A stretch of 60,472 nt of DNA from Nonomuraea deserti (GTDB lineage: Bacteria; Actinomycetota; Actinomycetes; Streptosporangiales; Streptosporangiaceae): positions 1 through 60,472 of the forward strand of contig NZ_SMKO01000034.1 of NCBI RefSeq assembly GCF_004348685.1, read 5' to 3'. Below, piece by piece: positions 41,330-49,555 of the stretch (position 1 is its first letter; each line of letters starts with the position of its first letter). The translations under genes were made by a program, and so were the position numbers. The notes under the pieces are model-generated. The model had not been told where the DNA came from, did not search any database, and was given only the letters and a program-made list of their open reading frames with translations.

Positions 41330-42382
41330 ATGAAAGACCTGCCTCGCCACGTCCAAGGCAGCGCACGCGTACGGGCGCGTGCCCTGGGCATCGTCGTCGG
41401 CACGTTGCCGACCGGACACCTTAACTCGATCACCGACGTCGAGGGAGTCCTGGTCGGGCACAGCACGATCGACAACGGCGCCGATCTCCACACGGGAGTG
41501 ACGGCCATCGTCCCCACGCAGCTGACCGCGGCACGACCAGGACTGCCGGCGGCCGTCTACACCGGCAACGGACATGGGAAGCTGATCGGCTCAACCCAGA
41601 TCGACGAACTCGGCGTCCTGGAGTCTCCCATCGTCCTGACCGCCACTCTGTCGGCGTTCCGGGCGGCCGACGCCCTGCTCACCTACCTCATGGCGCGCGA
41701 CCCGGACAGATTGTCGTTCAACCCGCTCGTGGGCGAGACCAACGACGGCTTCCTCTCCGACATCCGCCTCCGTCCTGTCACGGAGCGGCATGTCCTCGAT
41801 GCCTTGGAGGGCGGATCCGAGGGCCTGCCCTTGGAGGGCTGCGTGGGTGCCGGCACCGGGACGACGGCCCTGGGATTCAAGGCCGGGATCGGCACCGCCT
41901 CCAGAACGCACCTCATGGAGGGCATCCCAGCGACGGTCGGCGTCCTGGTCCAGTCGAACTTCGGCGGCGTCCTCACCGTGCAGGGCACCCCGATGCCGGT
42001 CGACCGACTTCTCGACGAACAGGACCACGACGAGCCCTCCGGCAACTCCTGCATGATCGTGGTGGCGACCGACGCGCCGCTCGACGCCCGCCGGCTGGGC
42101 CGCCTCGCCCGTCGCGCCATCTTCGCGATGGGGCGGGTGGGAGCGTCGTACGCCAGCGGTAGCGGCGACTATGCAATCGCCTTCACCACGGCGCCACCAC
42201 AGCTCCCACTCCTGCCCGACGACGCGATCAACCCCATCTTCACCGCCGTCATGGACGCCGTCGAGGAGGCGTTGCTCAACTCCCTGCTCATGGCGACGAC
42301 CACCACCGGCCTCCACGGCCGCACGCGACACGCCGTACCGTACGCAGGGCCGCTCCGACCCACGCTCAGGAGCGGGGGATGA
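41330..42382 (+). CDS. P1-family (DmpA-type) self-processing aminopeptidase
   Basis: A 350-residue Ntn-like hydrolase of the DmpA/BapA family. RARALGIVVGTLPTGHLNSI and DVEGVLVGHSTI form the conserved start. VGETNDGFLSD and CVGAGTGTTALGFKAGIGTA are core motifs, and PSGNSCMIVVATDAPLDARR holds the autoproteolytic site, normally Gly/Asn-Ser, whose Ser becomes the new N-terminal nucleophile. It cleaves N-terminal D- or L-amino acids or beta-peptides. AGGA precedes ATG 41330. No transporter or regulator is linked except the divergent MBL gene. Confidence 0.9.
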   Translation: MKDLPRHVQGSARVRARALGIVVGTLPTGHLNSITDVEGVLVGHSTIDNGADLHTGVTAIVPTQLTAARPGLPAAVYTGNGHGKLIGSTQIDELGVLESPIVLTATLSAFRAADALLTYLMARDPDRLSFNPLVGETNDGFLSDIRLRPVTERHVLDALEGGSEGLPLEGCVGAGTGTTALGFKAGIGTASRTHLMEGIPATVGVLVQSNFGGVLTVQGTPMPVDRLLDEQDHDEPSGNSCMIVVATDAPLDARRLGRLARRAIFAMGRVGASYASGSGDYAIAFTTAPPQLPLLPDDAINPIFTAVMDAVEEALLNSLLMATTTTGLHGRTRHAVPYAGPLRPTLRSGG

Positions 42383-42427
42383 GCACCTTCTGATGTGGAT
42401 GGCCCTGAAGCCGTTATCGCGTACCTA

Positions 42428-42454
42428 ACGATATCTTGCGAGACAGGATATCGT
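42428..42454. promoter_or_regulatory. PadR operator
   Basis: ACGATATC (42428-42435) and GATATCGT (42447-42454) are perfect 8-bp arms with an 11-base spacer, six bases before the PadR start codon. ATATC-N-GATAT palindromes are typical for PadR autoregulation. Confidence 0.85.
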
Positions 42455-42460
42455 GGATGG

Positions 42461-42790
42461 GTGAATATCACGGAGCCAATGTTCCTGGCGATGACCGCGC
42501 TGGTGGACGAGCCCCGGCACGGCTACGGGATCGTCCAGGAGGTCGATCGGCTGTCCGAGGGGCACGTGCAACTCAAGATCGGCACCTTGTACGGGGTGCT
42601 CGACCGGCTCTCGGCCGCCGGCCTGGTCGAACTCGACCGGGAAGAGGCCCAGCAGGGACGGCTGCGGCGCTACTACCGGCTGACCGACGACGGCGCCAAG
42701 GTGCTCAGGGAAGAGGCCGCCAGGATGGCCGCCACCGCCGAGGCCGCCACCGTCCGCCTGCGGGCCAGGACGGCTGGAGGCGCCGCATGA
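42461..42790 (+). CDS. PadR-family transcriptional regulator
   Basis: A 109-residue PadR. MFLAMTALVDEPRHGYGIVQ and LKIGTLYGVLDRLSAAGLVE are the winged HTH, and LRRYYRLTDDGAKVLREEAA is the wing plus C-terminal helix. GTG 42461 follows the operator so closely that the transcript may be nearly leaderless. It overlaps the next gene's ATG by four bases, so both are made together and repressed by PadR. Confidence 0.92.
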   Translation: MNITEPMFLAMTALVDEPRHGYGIVQEVDRLSEGHVQLKIGTLYGVLDRLSAAGLVELDREEAQQGRLRRYYRLTDDGAKVLREEAARMAATAEAATVRLRARTAGGAA

Positions 42791-43812
42791 GCCTGCTCGA
42801 ACAACGCTACCGCTCCGTCCTGCGCCTGCTGCCGGCCTCCTACCGCGCCGAGCGCGAGGAGGAGATGGTGGACGCCTTCATGGAGCTGTCTGGCGAGGCA
42901 CCCGACGAGGTGAACCCGCGGCCTCGGTGGGGCGAGATCGCCAGCGTGCTGTCTCTGTCCTTGCGGGTGCGCCTTGGCGGCGCGGGCGCTTCTCCCCGCT
43001 TCGTCGCCTGGGGCGAGGCCGTCCGGCTCGTGGCGCTGCTCGGACTGGGCTACCAGGCCGTGGGCAGCGTCAACCAGCTCCTGCAGTGGGGTCACGCGCT
43101 GGCGTTCGGCACGCACGTCGCGTGGACGGGCCCGCCAGGCTCCGTCGAACGGCTGGTGTCGATCGTCTCCGCGGCGGACCTATGTTCGGCAGTCGCGTTC
43201 GTAGCGATCATGCGCGGCCACGTCAGGACGGCGAAGGTCATGGCCGCGATCGGCGTGGCACCCACACTGGTCTACATGCTGATCCCGATGATCCTGGCCG
43301 GACCCCTGACTGACCGGCCGCTGTCGGAATCCGCGACCCTGGTGTTCACGGCGGCGCCGGTGATCGCGCTCCTGCTGGGCTTCCACAGCGACATCACGCC
43401 GCGACGCCGGTCGTGGGCGGCCAGCCTGTGGCCGGCGGCCGCCGGCCTGGCGGTGCTGGGCGGCACCTGGCTGGTCGTCGCCCTGCGACCGTACGACCTG
43501 GACTGGCTCCACCTGTGGCTGGGCTTCGGCACGACGATCCTCGTGTGGGCGGCGGGCGCCGTGGTCGTACTCGCCCGCCGGAGCTCCCCGCCATGGGCGC
43601 TGGCCATGACGGCCACCGGGCTGCTCCTGCTGGCGGTGCGGCTGCCGCTGCTCGACAACCTTCCCGAGGGCGCCTCGTGGACGATGGTCTGCGCCCAGTG
43701 CGCGGTGCTCTGGGCTCTGTCCACCGCGCTCGCCTGGATGGGTGCGCGGGGCCTGCCGGGCGCGTCCGGGACCTCAGCCCTGACTTCCGAGGTCGGGGAA
43801 AGATCGGGATAG
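42787..43812 (+). CDS. PadR-linked multi-pass membrane protein
   Basis: A 341-residue protein. An N-terminal soluble helical segment (RSVLRLLPASYRAEREEEMV, DAFMELSGEAPDEV) resembles the HAAS/permease-prefix domain often paired with PadR. It is followed by about eight hydrophobic segments (for example MAAIGVAPTLVYMLIPMILA, WPAAAGLAVLGGTWLVVAL, WLGFGTTILVWAAGAVVVLA). ATGA overlap with padR. Function unknown; such pairs commonly respond to membrane-active compounds. Confidence 0.82.
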   Translation: MSLLEQRYRSVLRLLPASYRAEREEEMVDAFMELSGEAPDEVNPRPRWGEIASVLSLSLRVRLGGAGASPRFVAWGEAVRLVALLGLGYQAVGSVNQLLQWGHALAFGTHVAWTGPPGSVERLVSIVSAADLCSAVAFVAIMRGHVRTAKVMAAIGVAPTLVYMLIPMILAGPLTDRPLSESATLVFTAAPVIALLLGFHSDITPRRRSWAASLWPAAAGLAVLGGTWLVVALRPYDLDWLHLWLGFGTTILVWAAGAVVVLARRSSPPWALAMTATGLLLLAVRLPLLDNLPEGASWTMVCAQCAVLWALSTALAWMGARGLPGASGTSALTSEVGERSG

Positions 43813-43972
43813 GCGGCAAGGCGATCGGGTAGATCGCCGGCCGCCTCTGCCTGCCGCCAATCCGGTCCGATCCTCCCCGAGGCGACCGAGACACTCACAT
43901 CGACGCCTACCAGGGTCCGCTCCGGCGTGGCGCCGACCTGTCGGGTCTGCGGGTGGCGTCAAGGAACAGGCT

Positions 43973-44518
43973 CTATGACGGCGGGAGTGCCAGTCCGGCC
44001 ATGACCTGGTCGATGAAGTCGGTGAGGGGCTCGTCGCTGGCGCCGAGCCTGCGGAGCGCGGCCACCCCGAGATAGCTCCCGTAACCCACGACGACGCGTC
44101 GCCGGGCGAGGTCGGGGGGCGTGCCCATCTCCTCCAGCGCGGCCTGCATGAATGCCAGGCGCCGCTCGCTCACCCGCCGGGCTATCTCAGCGATCCCGGG
44201 ATCGTCGGCGGCGCTGATCAGCCGGAAGGAGATCGCCGCGTCGACGGGATCGGCCATGGCGTTCTCCAGGAGGGCGCACATCCGCCGCGCGGGATCGGCG
44301 ATCTCGTTCAGCGCCGCGATCACCTTCTCGGTGTCCTGCTCCCACAGCGCGAGCGCCGCCTCGACCAGCGCACGCCTGTTGCGGAAGTGCCAGTAGAAGC
44401 TGCCCTTGGTGGTGCCCAGACGTACCGCTATCGGCTCCACCGCGACGGCGGCCAGCCCGCCCTTCGCGAGGGCTTCCAGTGCCGCCTTCGCCCAGTCGCC
44501 GGCCGACAGGCGGCTCAC
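43973..44518 (-). CDS. TetR-family transcriptional regulator
   Basis: A 181-residue TetR protein. AKAALEALAKGGLAAVAVEP and AVRLGTTKGSFYWHFRNRRA form the HTH. LPPS is the C-terminus. GTG 44518 is chosen with GAGG seven bases upstream; the in-frame ATG 44548 lies inside the operator and would add ten residues with no ribosome binding site. It is divergent from the SRPBCC gene at 44596 and should repress both through the two palindromes between them. Confidence 0.9.
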   Translation of the reverse strand: MSRLSAGDWAKAALEALAKGGLAAVAVEPIAVRLGTTKGSFYWHFRNRRALVEAALALWEQDTEKVIAALNEIADPARRMCALLENAMADPVDAAISFRLISAADDPGIAEIARRVSERRLAFMQAALEEMGTPPDLARRRVVVGYGSYLGVAALRRLGASDEPLTDFIDQVMAGLALPPS

Positions 44519-44544
44519 GTTACCGACCTCACAGTGCCAGTCTT

Positions 44545-44586
44545 CCATACGCAGGCGTATGGTAGTTCCCATACGCTGCCGTATGG
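44545..44586. promoter_or_regulatory. Two 18-base TetR operators, 24 bases apart
   Basis: CCATACGCAGGCGTATGG (44545-44562) and CCATACGCTGCCGTATGG (44569-44586) are near-identical palindromes, CCATACG-N4-CGTATGG, with centres 24 bases apart. They occupy the whole shared promoter of tetR and the SRPBCC gene, so two dimers could bind cooperatively on similar faces of the helix. Confidence 0.93.
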
Positions 44587-44595
44587 AGGCTGGGA

Positions 44596-45012
44596 ATGGT
44601 CTACAACATGCACGAGCGCTTCATCGACGCCGAACCAGAGCAGGTCTGGGAACTGCTCGCCACGATCGGCGGCGACCAGGATCGGCTCTGGCCGGAGGGA
44701 ACGGGCCCCTTCCGGCTGCCGGAGGGCCTCGTCCCGGGCGCGCCGGTCGAGCATTCCGAGCTCCGCTACCGCGTCGGGGCGGTGGAACCTGGGCGCCGGC
44801 TGTGGTTCGACACCGGTAAGCAGCTCAGCGGCGGACACGGATTCACCCTTCACCCCCAACGCGGGGGCACTCTCGTACGGCATGAGCTGAAGGGACGCAC
44901 CGGCGGGATGTTCCGGCTGATGTGGCCGCTGGTCATCCGCCGGCAGCACGACATCGTGATCGAGAGGCTCCTGGACAACCTCGAACGCGAGGCCGCCCAG
45001 GAGCCGCGGTAG
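44596..45012 (+). CDS. SRPBCC-family (START-like) protein
   Basis: A 138-residue protein. ERFIDAEPEQVWELLATIGG is the usual SRPBCC start (V-W-x-L-L). LRYRVGAVEPGRRLWFDTGK and GHGFTLHPQRGGTLVRHELK are the beta strands, and a long C-terminal helix reads RQHDIVIERLLDNLEREAAQ. GGAGG at 44585-44589 supports ATG 44596. It probably binds a hydrophobic small ligand. It is the controlled gene of a TetR pair. Confidence 0.85.
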   Translation: MVYNMHERFIDAEPEQVWELLATIGGDQDRLWPEGTGPFRLPEGLVPGAPVEHSELRYRVGAVEPGRRLWFDTGKQLSGGHGFTLHPQRGGTLVRHELKGRTGGMFRLMWPLVIRRQHDIVIERLLDNLEREAAQEPR

Positions 45013-45265
45013 TTCCGCAAGATCCGCAGGCTCACGAACCTTGGCGGGTGCCGGCGACCAGGAGGCCACGCTGCCGGCCCGCGACCCCGCCGCGCACGCC
45101 TACCTCCGCGTGACCGAGCAGGGCCACCAGGTCGGCGGCGAGGCGGTCGGGGCAGGCCCACGGTCATGATGGTGCCGTCCATCACCATCAGCCGCTGCGC
45201 GGCGGGTATCACCAGCAGCGCGAGGCCGCTCCCCTCGGGATGGCCGGCGTTGATCGAGGTCCCTT
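45013..45265 (-). other. Degraded C-terminal fragment of an unknown protein
   Basis: Minus-strand text LALLVIPAAQRLMVMDGTIM TVGLP, then after a frame change RLAADLVALLGHAEVGVR, looks like one protein tail with a shift near 45120. It has no start and no named family. Confidence 0.35.
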
Positions 45266-46285
45266 TCAGGAGGCGGCGCGGTGGACCGCGGCGGCGAGCC
45301 GGTCGTGCTCGGGGTAGGACCAGCCGAATCCGAAACGGCGCCGCGTGTAGCCGAAGGCGATGCCGCTGACCGGGTCGGCGAAGGACTCAGAACCGGCCGA
45401 GCCGTCGTGTCCGAACGCGTTCGCGCCGAGGAACGTATATCGCAGGCCCTTGGCCTGGAACCCGAGCGCGTAGTTGCCCTGTTGCCCCCGGACCAGGTCG
45501 CCGCCGGTGGAGTGCAGCATGGAGAACTCCCCGACGGTCTCCGGCTTGAGCAGCGGGGGGCGTCCGTCGAGGCCCCAGACGGCCGCGCGTACAGGCCGGC
45601 CAGGCCGCGCGCGCTGCCCACCCCGCCGGCTGACGCCTGCCCGTTGGCACGCACCGCGCGGGTGTTGGCGAAGGCCACCTGGTCCAGCGGCGGCGTGCTG
45701 TCGAGCCCGTACCCGATGCCGAGAATGCTGTGCGGACCAGGCAGATTCGACCAGAACGCGGCCTCCTGCTCCGGCGTTGCCGTCCACCACTGGATCGGCC
45801 GGAACCGCTCCTCCTCGGCCGCGGGCAGCCCCAGGTAGAGGTCCAGCCCGTATGGGGTCCGGATGCGCCCGTCGTAGACCTGCTGCAGCGACTGCCCGGC
45901 CACCCGCCGGATCACCTCGTTCACCATGGCGAACGAGACGAACCCGCCGTAGCCGTAGGCCGAACCGGGACGCCAGTACGGCCGCTGCCCCGCCAGGCGT
46001 CGCGCGATCACCGTGTCGTCGGCCAGTTCGGCCACCGACAGCCCGCCGTCAACGCCGATGACGCCGGAGCGGTGAGTCGGCACGTCCCGCAGCGTGATCC
46101 CGTCCTTGCCCGCGGCGGCGAACTCCGGCCAGTGCCGGGCCATCGGCTCGTCGAGATCGAGGACCCCCTCCTGCACCAGCAGCGCCGCCACCAGCGTCGC
46201 GGCGCCCTTGGTGGAGGAGTAGACGCCGGTCAGCGTGTCACCGCTCACCTCGTCCCCGGCCCACAGGTCGACCACCCGCCGGCTG
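45266..46285 (-). pseudogene. Frameshifted serine hydrolase (class C beta-lactamase/EstB-like)
   Basis: The protein begins recognisably at RRVVDLWAGDEVSG and has SSTKGAATL, the catalytic S-x-x-K. LDLDEPMARHWPEFAAAGKD and PYWRPGSAYGYGGFVSFAMV follow as in beta-lactamase-related esterases. Near 45590 the frame changes, and the remainder (RPPLLKPETVGEFSMLHSTG, FGHDGSAGSESFADP, AFGYTRRRFG) continues to TGA 45266. HDGSAGS is the third active-site motif. The N-terminal 40 residues are also missing or scrambled. A single base error could explain the main shift. Confidence 0.75.
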
Positions 46286-46457
46286 TGCGACGTACGCTGC
46301 CGATCAGGGCGTGCCGTGCAGCAGGTCACTGGTCGTCGGGGATGAACTGGGCGATGGCGAGCCGATGACGTCCGGGCTGATCTCACACCTTTTCTGGCCG
46401 GAGCCGCCGAGTCCACTGGCCGCAGGTCATGCGTGCGGGCTCTTGCCGGCGATCATG

Positions 46458-47765
46458 TCAACGAGGGTGTCGGGGCAGCGGCTGCTCTAGGTTCACGGTG
46501 ACGGTCTCGCCGCGTCGGCGGACCTCTACAGTGCTGCCCTCCGGCGCCCCCGCCGTCCGCAGCGCCTCGCGTACCAGCTCCAACCCTGCGCGCCAGTCGT
46601 CGATCAACCTCAGGGAGAGGTCGTCGACTGAACTGCCGTCATGCCGACCCAGCCGGACGGGGCCCGAGTCGGTGGTTCCCAGCCCGGCCGCCCGCAGGGC
46701 CGTGTTGAGCGGCGGCTTGAGTTGCGACGCCAGGCCCTTGCGCGGGGCGTCGTGGGCTACGGGCAGGTAGGCGTTGGCGTAGTAATGGCGCAGTGGGCGC
46801 GGCGCCTCAGGGCCGGACCGGGCCCGAACCAGACTGCCGGGCTCCACGCCCAGGAGTAGTTCGGCCATCACCAGTGCCCGTAGCTCGCCCGCGTCCGGCG
46901 CCAGCGCGCCCAGCACGGCCCGGTCCACGCAGCCTGCGGCCTGCAGGGCCTCGAACAAGCCCGCCCGGTGTGCGGCCGAGGGATGGCCGCCGAACGCATC
47001 GGCCGCTGCCTGGACAGGCGCCGCGACCGTCCAGGGCTGTTCGCGCAGGGCCGCGCAGCGGGCGCGCGCCCGGTCCACCGTTGCGGCCAGCGCGGCGAAC
47101 GGGAAGTCGGAGTTGCCCGGTTCGCGCGTCGAGTACAGCCCGCCGTCGAGGTAGTCTTCGGCGTCCGGATCGTCGCGATAGGGGTCGTGCCACTCCTCGC
47201 CGGTGTCCCCGCCCTGGACCGGGTACCACCACCCGGTGGGATCCTTCTTCCAGCGCACGCCGGAGGCGCGGATGTCGCCGCGCGAGGCGTAGGTGTGGCG
47301 CTGGTAGCGGTCAAGGCCCGGCAGCGTGGCGAACGCCTCGCGCAGTAGCGGCACGGCGACCGCGGCGTCGGCCTCGGTGCACGCCGGGCCGAAGCGGCCG
47401 AGCAGCGCAAGGTGCGGCCCGGGGTAGCCGGCATCGGGATCGGCGAGGGCGGTCGCACGGCACACCAGGTCGACCTCTGACCAGCGCAAAGCGTGAGGAT
47501 GCCAATGCGCGAGGTCGTCCCAGCCCAGCTCCACCGGCTTCGCCGCGCCTGGGTGGCACAGGCTCAGCGTGACTCCGTAGGAGGCGCAGGACACCAGCAG
47601 GGCGTACCCGCCGCCGGCCCCGTACTCGACCACCAGGTCGGGCGCGTACTCCTCATCGCTCACATCGACGTCAACGCCAGCAACGTCGTCAGCATATTCG
47701 TCGAGGAAACAGGCCGCCCAGAAGTCTGGCCGCGAGATCGGGAGGCGCGGACGCTGATCGGTCAC
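46458..47765 (-). CDS. Protein of unknown function
   Basis: A 435-residue soluble protein. The N-terminus (SRPDFWAACFLDEYADDVAG, then acidic DVDVSDEEYAPDLVVEYGAG) is followed by regions rich in Trp, His and Asp (LGWDDLAHWHPHALRWSEVD, EWHDPYRDDPDAEDY). A C-terminal HYYANAYLPVAHDAPRKGLA segment precedes a beta-like end (STVEVRRRGETVTVNLEQPL). No motif or family is recognised. GTG 47765 is the likely start. It is opposite to no gene and 66 bases from the nucleotidyltransferase-like gene downstream on the same strand side. Confidence 0.7.
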   Translation of the reverse strand: MTDQRPRLPISRPDFWAACFLDEYADDVAGVDVDVSDEEYAPDLVVEYGAGGGYALLVSCASYGVTLSLCHPGAAKPVELGWDDLAHWHPHALRWSEVDLVCRATALADPDAGYPGPHLALLGRFGPACTEADAAVAVPLLREAFATLPGLDRYQRHTYASRGDIRASGVRWKKDPTGWWYPVQGGDTGEEWHDPYRDDPDAEDYLDGGLYSTREPGNSDFPFAALAATVDRARARCAALREQPWTVAAPVQAAADAFGGHPSAAHRAGLFEALQAAGCVDRAVLGALAPDAGELRALVMAELLLGVEPGSLVRARSGPEAPRPLRHYYANAYLPVAHDAPRKGLASQLKPPLNTALRAAGLGTTDSGPVRLGRHDGSSVDDLSLRLIDDWRAGLELVREALRTAGAPEGSTVEVRRRGETVTVNLEQPLPRHPR

Positions 47766-47831
47766 GCCGTAATCTTCCCATCCAGCAAACGACCAGGGCA
47801 ATTCGGTCGAGGCGGCCCGTCGTCAGGATGT

Positions 47832-48476
47832 TCACCGCTGTGGGCTGTCGCCTCGGCGGTTTGAGGCGAACGAGTCCAGTTCGTCTGCTCGGCGAAGGTC
47901 CTTGGGGCGGCCTATGGCGCGACGCATCTGGATCAGGTCTTCTCGGGAGACGTAGTGAACTTCCAAGCCGCCCGGATCGACTGCGGTGATCGCGCGGTCG
48001 AGGAACTCGCGGACTTGCAGGTTTCCCCAGGGGAGCGCCGGGGTGCAGCAGTCGCCGCTGGCTCCGGGTGAGGTGAACTGCACTTTAGGGCGGAGAAAGG
48101 AATCCTGGTGAGTTGCTAGGGGTTTGCCCGTTTCGTCGGCGAGTTGGGCGTTGACGGAGGTGAAGGCGGCCGCCAGGGCCGGGGCGTGGGCTGGGGTGCC
48201 GTCCCAGAGCAGGTCTAGATCGCCGGTCAGTTCGGTGGATCCATGCATGATGCCGGCGACTTGCCCGATCACTACGGCCCGGACCCCGTTGTGGTGGAGG
48301 GCTTCGAGCAGAGAGAACGGGTCGAACCCGAGGGCATCGTCCGTGCCGATCGTGCCGACGTCGTCGTCGGCGTCCTCGTGGCCCAGGCCGGTGGCCGCCC
48401 GATTCAGGGCCAGTTCCCGGGTGCGTCGTGCGGCGGCGCGGAGTCGTTCCAGTGGTTCGTCGGTCATCTGATTCAT
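47832..48476 (-). CDS. Nucleotidyltransferase-fold protein (AbiEii/MNT-like)
   Basis: A 214-residue protein. VRAVVIGQVAGIMHGSTELT followed by GDLDLLWDGTPAHAPALAAA is the nucleotidyltransferase G-x-x-A ... D-x-D core. EVHYVSREDLIQMRRAIGRP and KDLRRADELD form the usual C-terminal helix. ATG 48476 is used; ATG 48503 or 48467 are alternatives. Like the protein at 33415, it has no adjacent antitoxin. The IS21 remnant lies immediately upstream. Confidence 0.75.
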   Translation of the reverse strand: MNQMTDEPLERLRAAARRTRELALNRAATGLGHEDADDDVGTIGTDDALGFDPFSLLEALHHNGVRAVVIGQVAGIMHGSTELTGDLDLLWDGTPAHAPALAAAFTSVNAQLADETGKPLATHQDSFLRPKVQFTSPGASGDCCTPALPWGNLQVREFLDRAITAVDPGGLEVHYVSREDLIQMRRAIGRPKDLRRADELDSFASNRRGDSPQR

Positions 48477-48512
48477 GCAACACCGGCTGTGCTCCTGGCG
48501 CACTCGAATTTC

Positions 48513-48830
48513 TTAGGGCCGGGGCGGTCGGGTCAGGGGCATGACGCCCTTGCCGGCGAGGGCTTCGGCCAGGCGGTGGGATTCGCCGCTGGTCTCGACC
48601 ATGTGCGCGTGACGCATGAGGCGATCGACGGTGGCAGTGGCCATGGTCTTGGGCATGATCGTGTCGAACCCGGAGGGATGGATGTTGCTGGTGACGGCGA
48701 GAGCGCGGCGTTCGTAGGCGGCGTCGTCCAGGCGGTAGAAGGCTTCGGCGGTTTCGTGGCTGACCGGCAGCAACCGATGTCGTCGACGCTCAACAACGCA
48801 CGATTCGCCCATCGACTGGTGGGTGATCCC
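48513..48830 (-). pseudogene. IS21-family IstB helper ATPase fragment
   Basis: The C-terminal part of IstB is clear: LPVSHETAEAFYRLDDAAYE, ALAVTSNIHPSGFDTIMPKT, MATATVDRLMRHAHMVETSG, ESHRLAEALAGKG. The preceding Walker B-like ALLSVDDIG is in another frame, broken near 48785. The N-terminal P-loop and the IstA gene are absent. It is an element remnant, incapable of transposition alone. Confidence 0.82.
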
Positions 48831-49019
48831 CGCCCGACGACCTGGACGAAGACCTCCCCTTCCTGGACCGGCGCGCCGGGCTGCAGGCATCGTAGGTGCG
48901 GCCGGGCCGCCGCGCGCACCCGCGGCCGCCTCGACGGCAGAGCCGGCAAGCCGGCGGCAAAAGCAGATCGCGCTGGCGCGGTCACGCTACGCGGCGCGGG
49001 ACGCGCGTAAGGTCTCCGT

Positions 49020-49451
49020 CTAGTGGGTCTGCGCGAGCAGGGTGGTCAAGGTGCCGGCGACCCGCTGCAGGTCCTCGCCCGGCAGGTCCGCGGCCAGCTG
49101 CTCCAGCCTGCTGACGATCTCCCCGTGCACCCGCACGGCGAGGACCTCGCCCTCGGGCGTCAGCTCGACCCGGCACGCGCGCCGGTCGGCGCCGTCGCGC
49201 ACGCGGCGGACCAGCCCGCGCCGCTCCGCCCGGTCCACCAGCCCGGTCAGGCTCGGCTTCTCCAGGTGCAGGAGCCTGCTGAGGTCCGTCATCCCGATCC
49301 CGTCGCCGCTCGTCAGCACGCACAGCAGTTGTGCCTGCTGTGGGGTGACGTCGCGCTCGCGGCTGACGTCGGCGAAGACGTGCTGCACCAGGTGCGACAT
49401 CCGCACCAGCGCCGCGGCGAAGCCCAGCCCGGCGTCTATCGCGCTCTTCAT
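49020..49451 (-). CDS. MarR-family transcriptional regulator
   Basis: A 143-residue MarR. VTPQQAQLLCVLTSGDGIGM and DLSRLLHLEKPSLTGLVDRA form the winged HTH, and GLVRRVRDGADRRACRVELT the wing. The end is LTTLLAQTH. AGGAGG precedes ATG 49451. It is divergent from the MFS gene at 49556, with two palindromes between; it should repress the exporter until a drug-like ligand binds. Confidence 0.92.
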   Translation of the reverse strand: MKSAIDAGLGFAAALVRMSHLVQHVFADVSRERDVTPQQAQLLCVLTSGDGIGMTDLSRLLHLEKPSLTGLVDRAERRGLVRRVRDGADRRACRVELTPEGEVLAVRVHGEIVSRLEQLAADLPGEDLQRVAGTLTTLLAQTH

Positions 49452-49484
49452 CCGCACCTCCTGCCGCCGAGTGTAGTTGCAGAC

Positions 49485-49528
49485 AGTTCGTGCTACAAAC
49501 TATGTTGTTAGCACTACGAACTGTTCGT
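49485..49528. promoter_or_regulatory. Two MarR operator palindromes
   Basis: AGTTCGTGCTACAAACT (49485-49501) is a 17-base near-perfect palindrome and ACGAACTGTTCGT (49516-49528) a perfect one with a single central base. Both carry AGTTCGT/ACGAACT half sites in the marR-MFS intergenic region. Confidence 0.8.
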
Positions 49529-49555
49529 GGAACGAATCAAATCTGGAGGTGAGCC

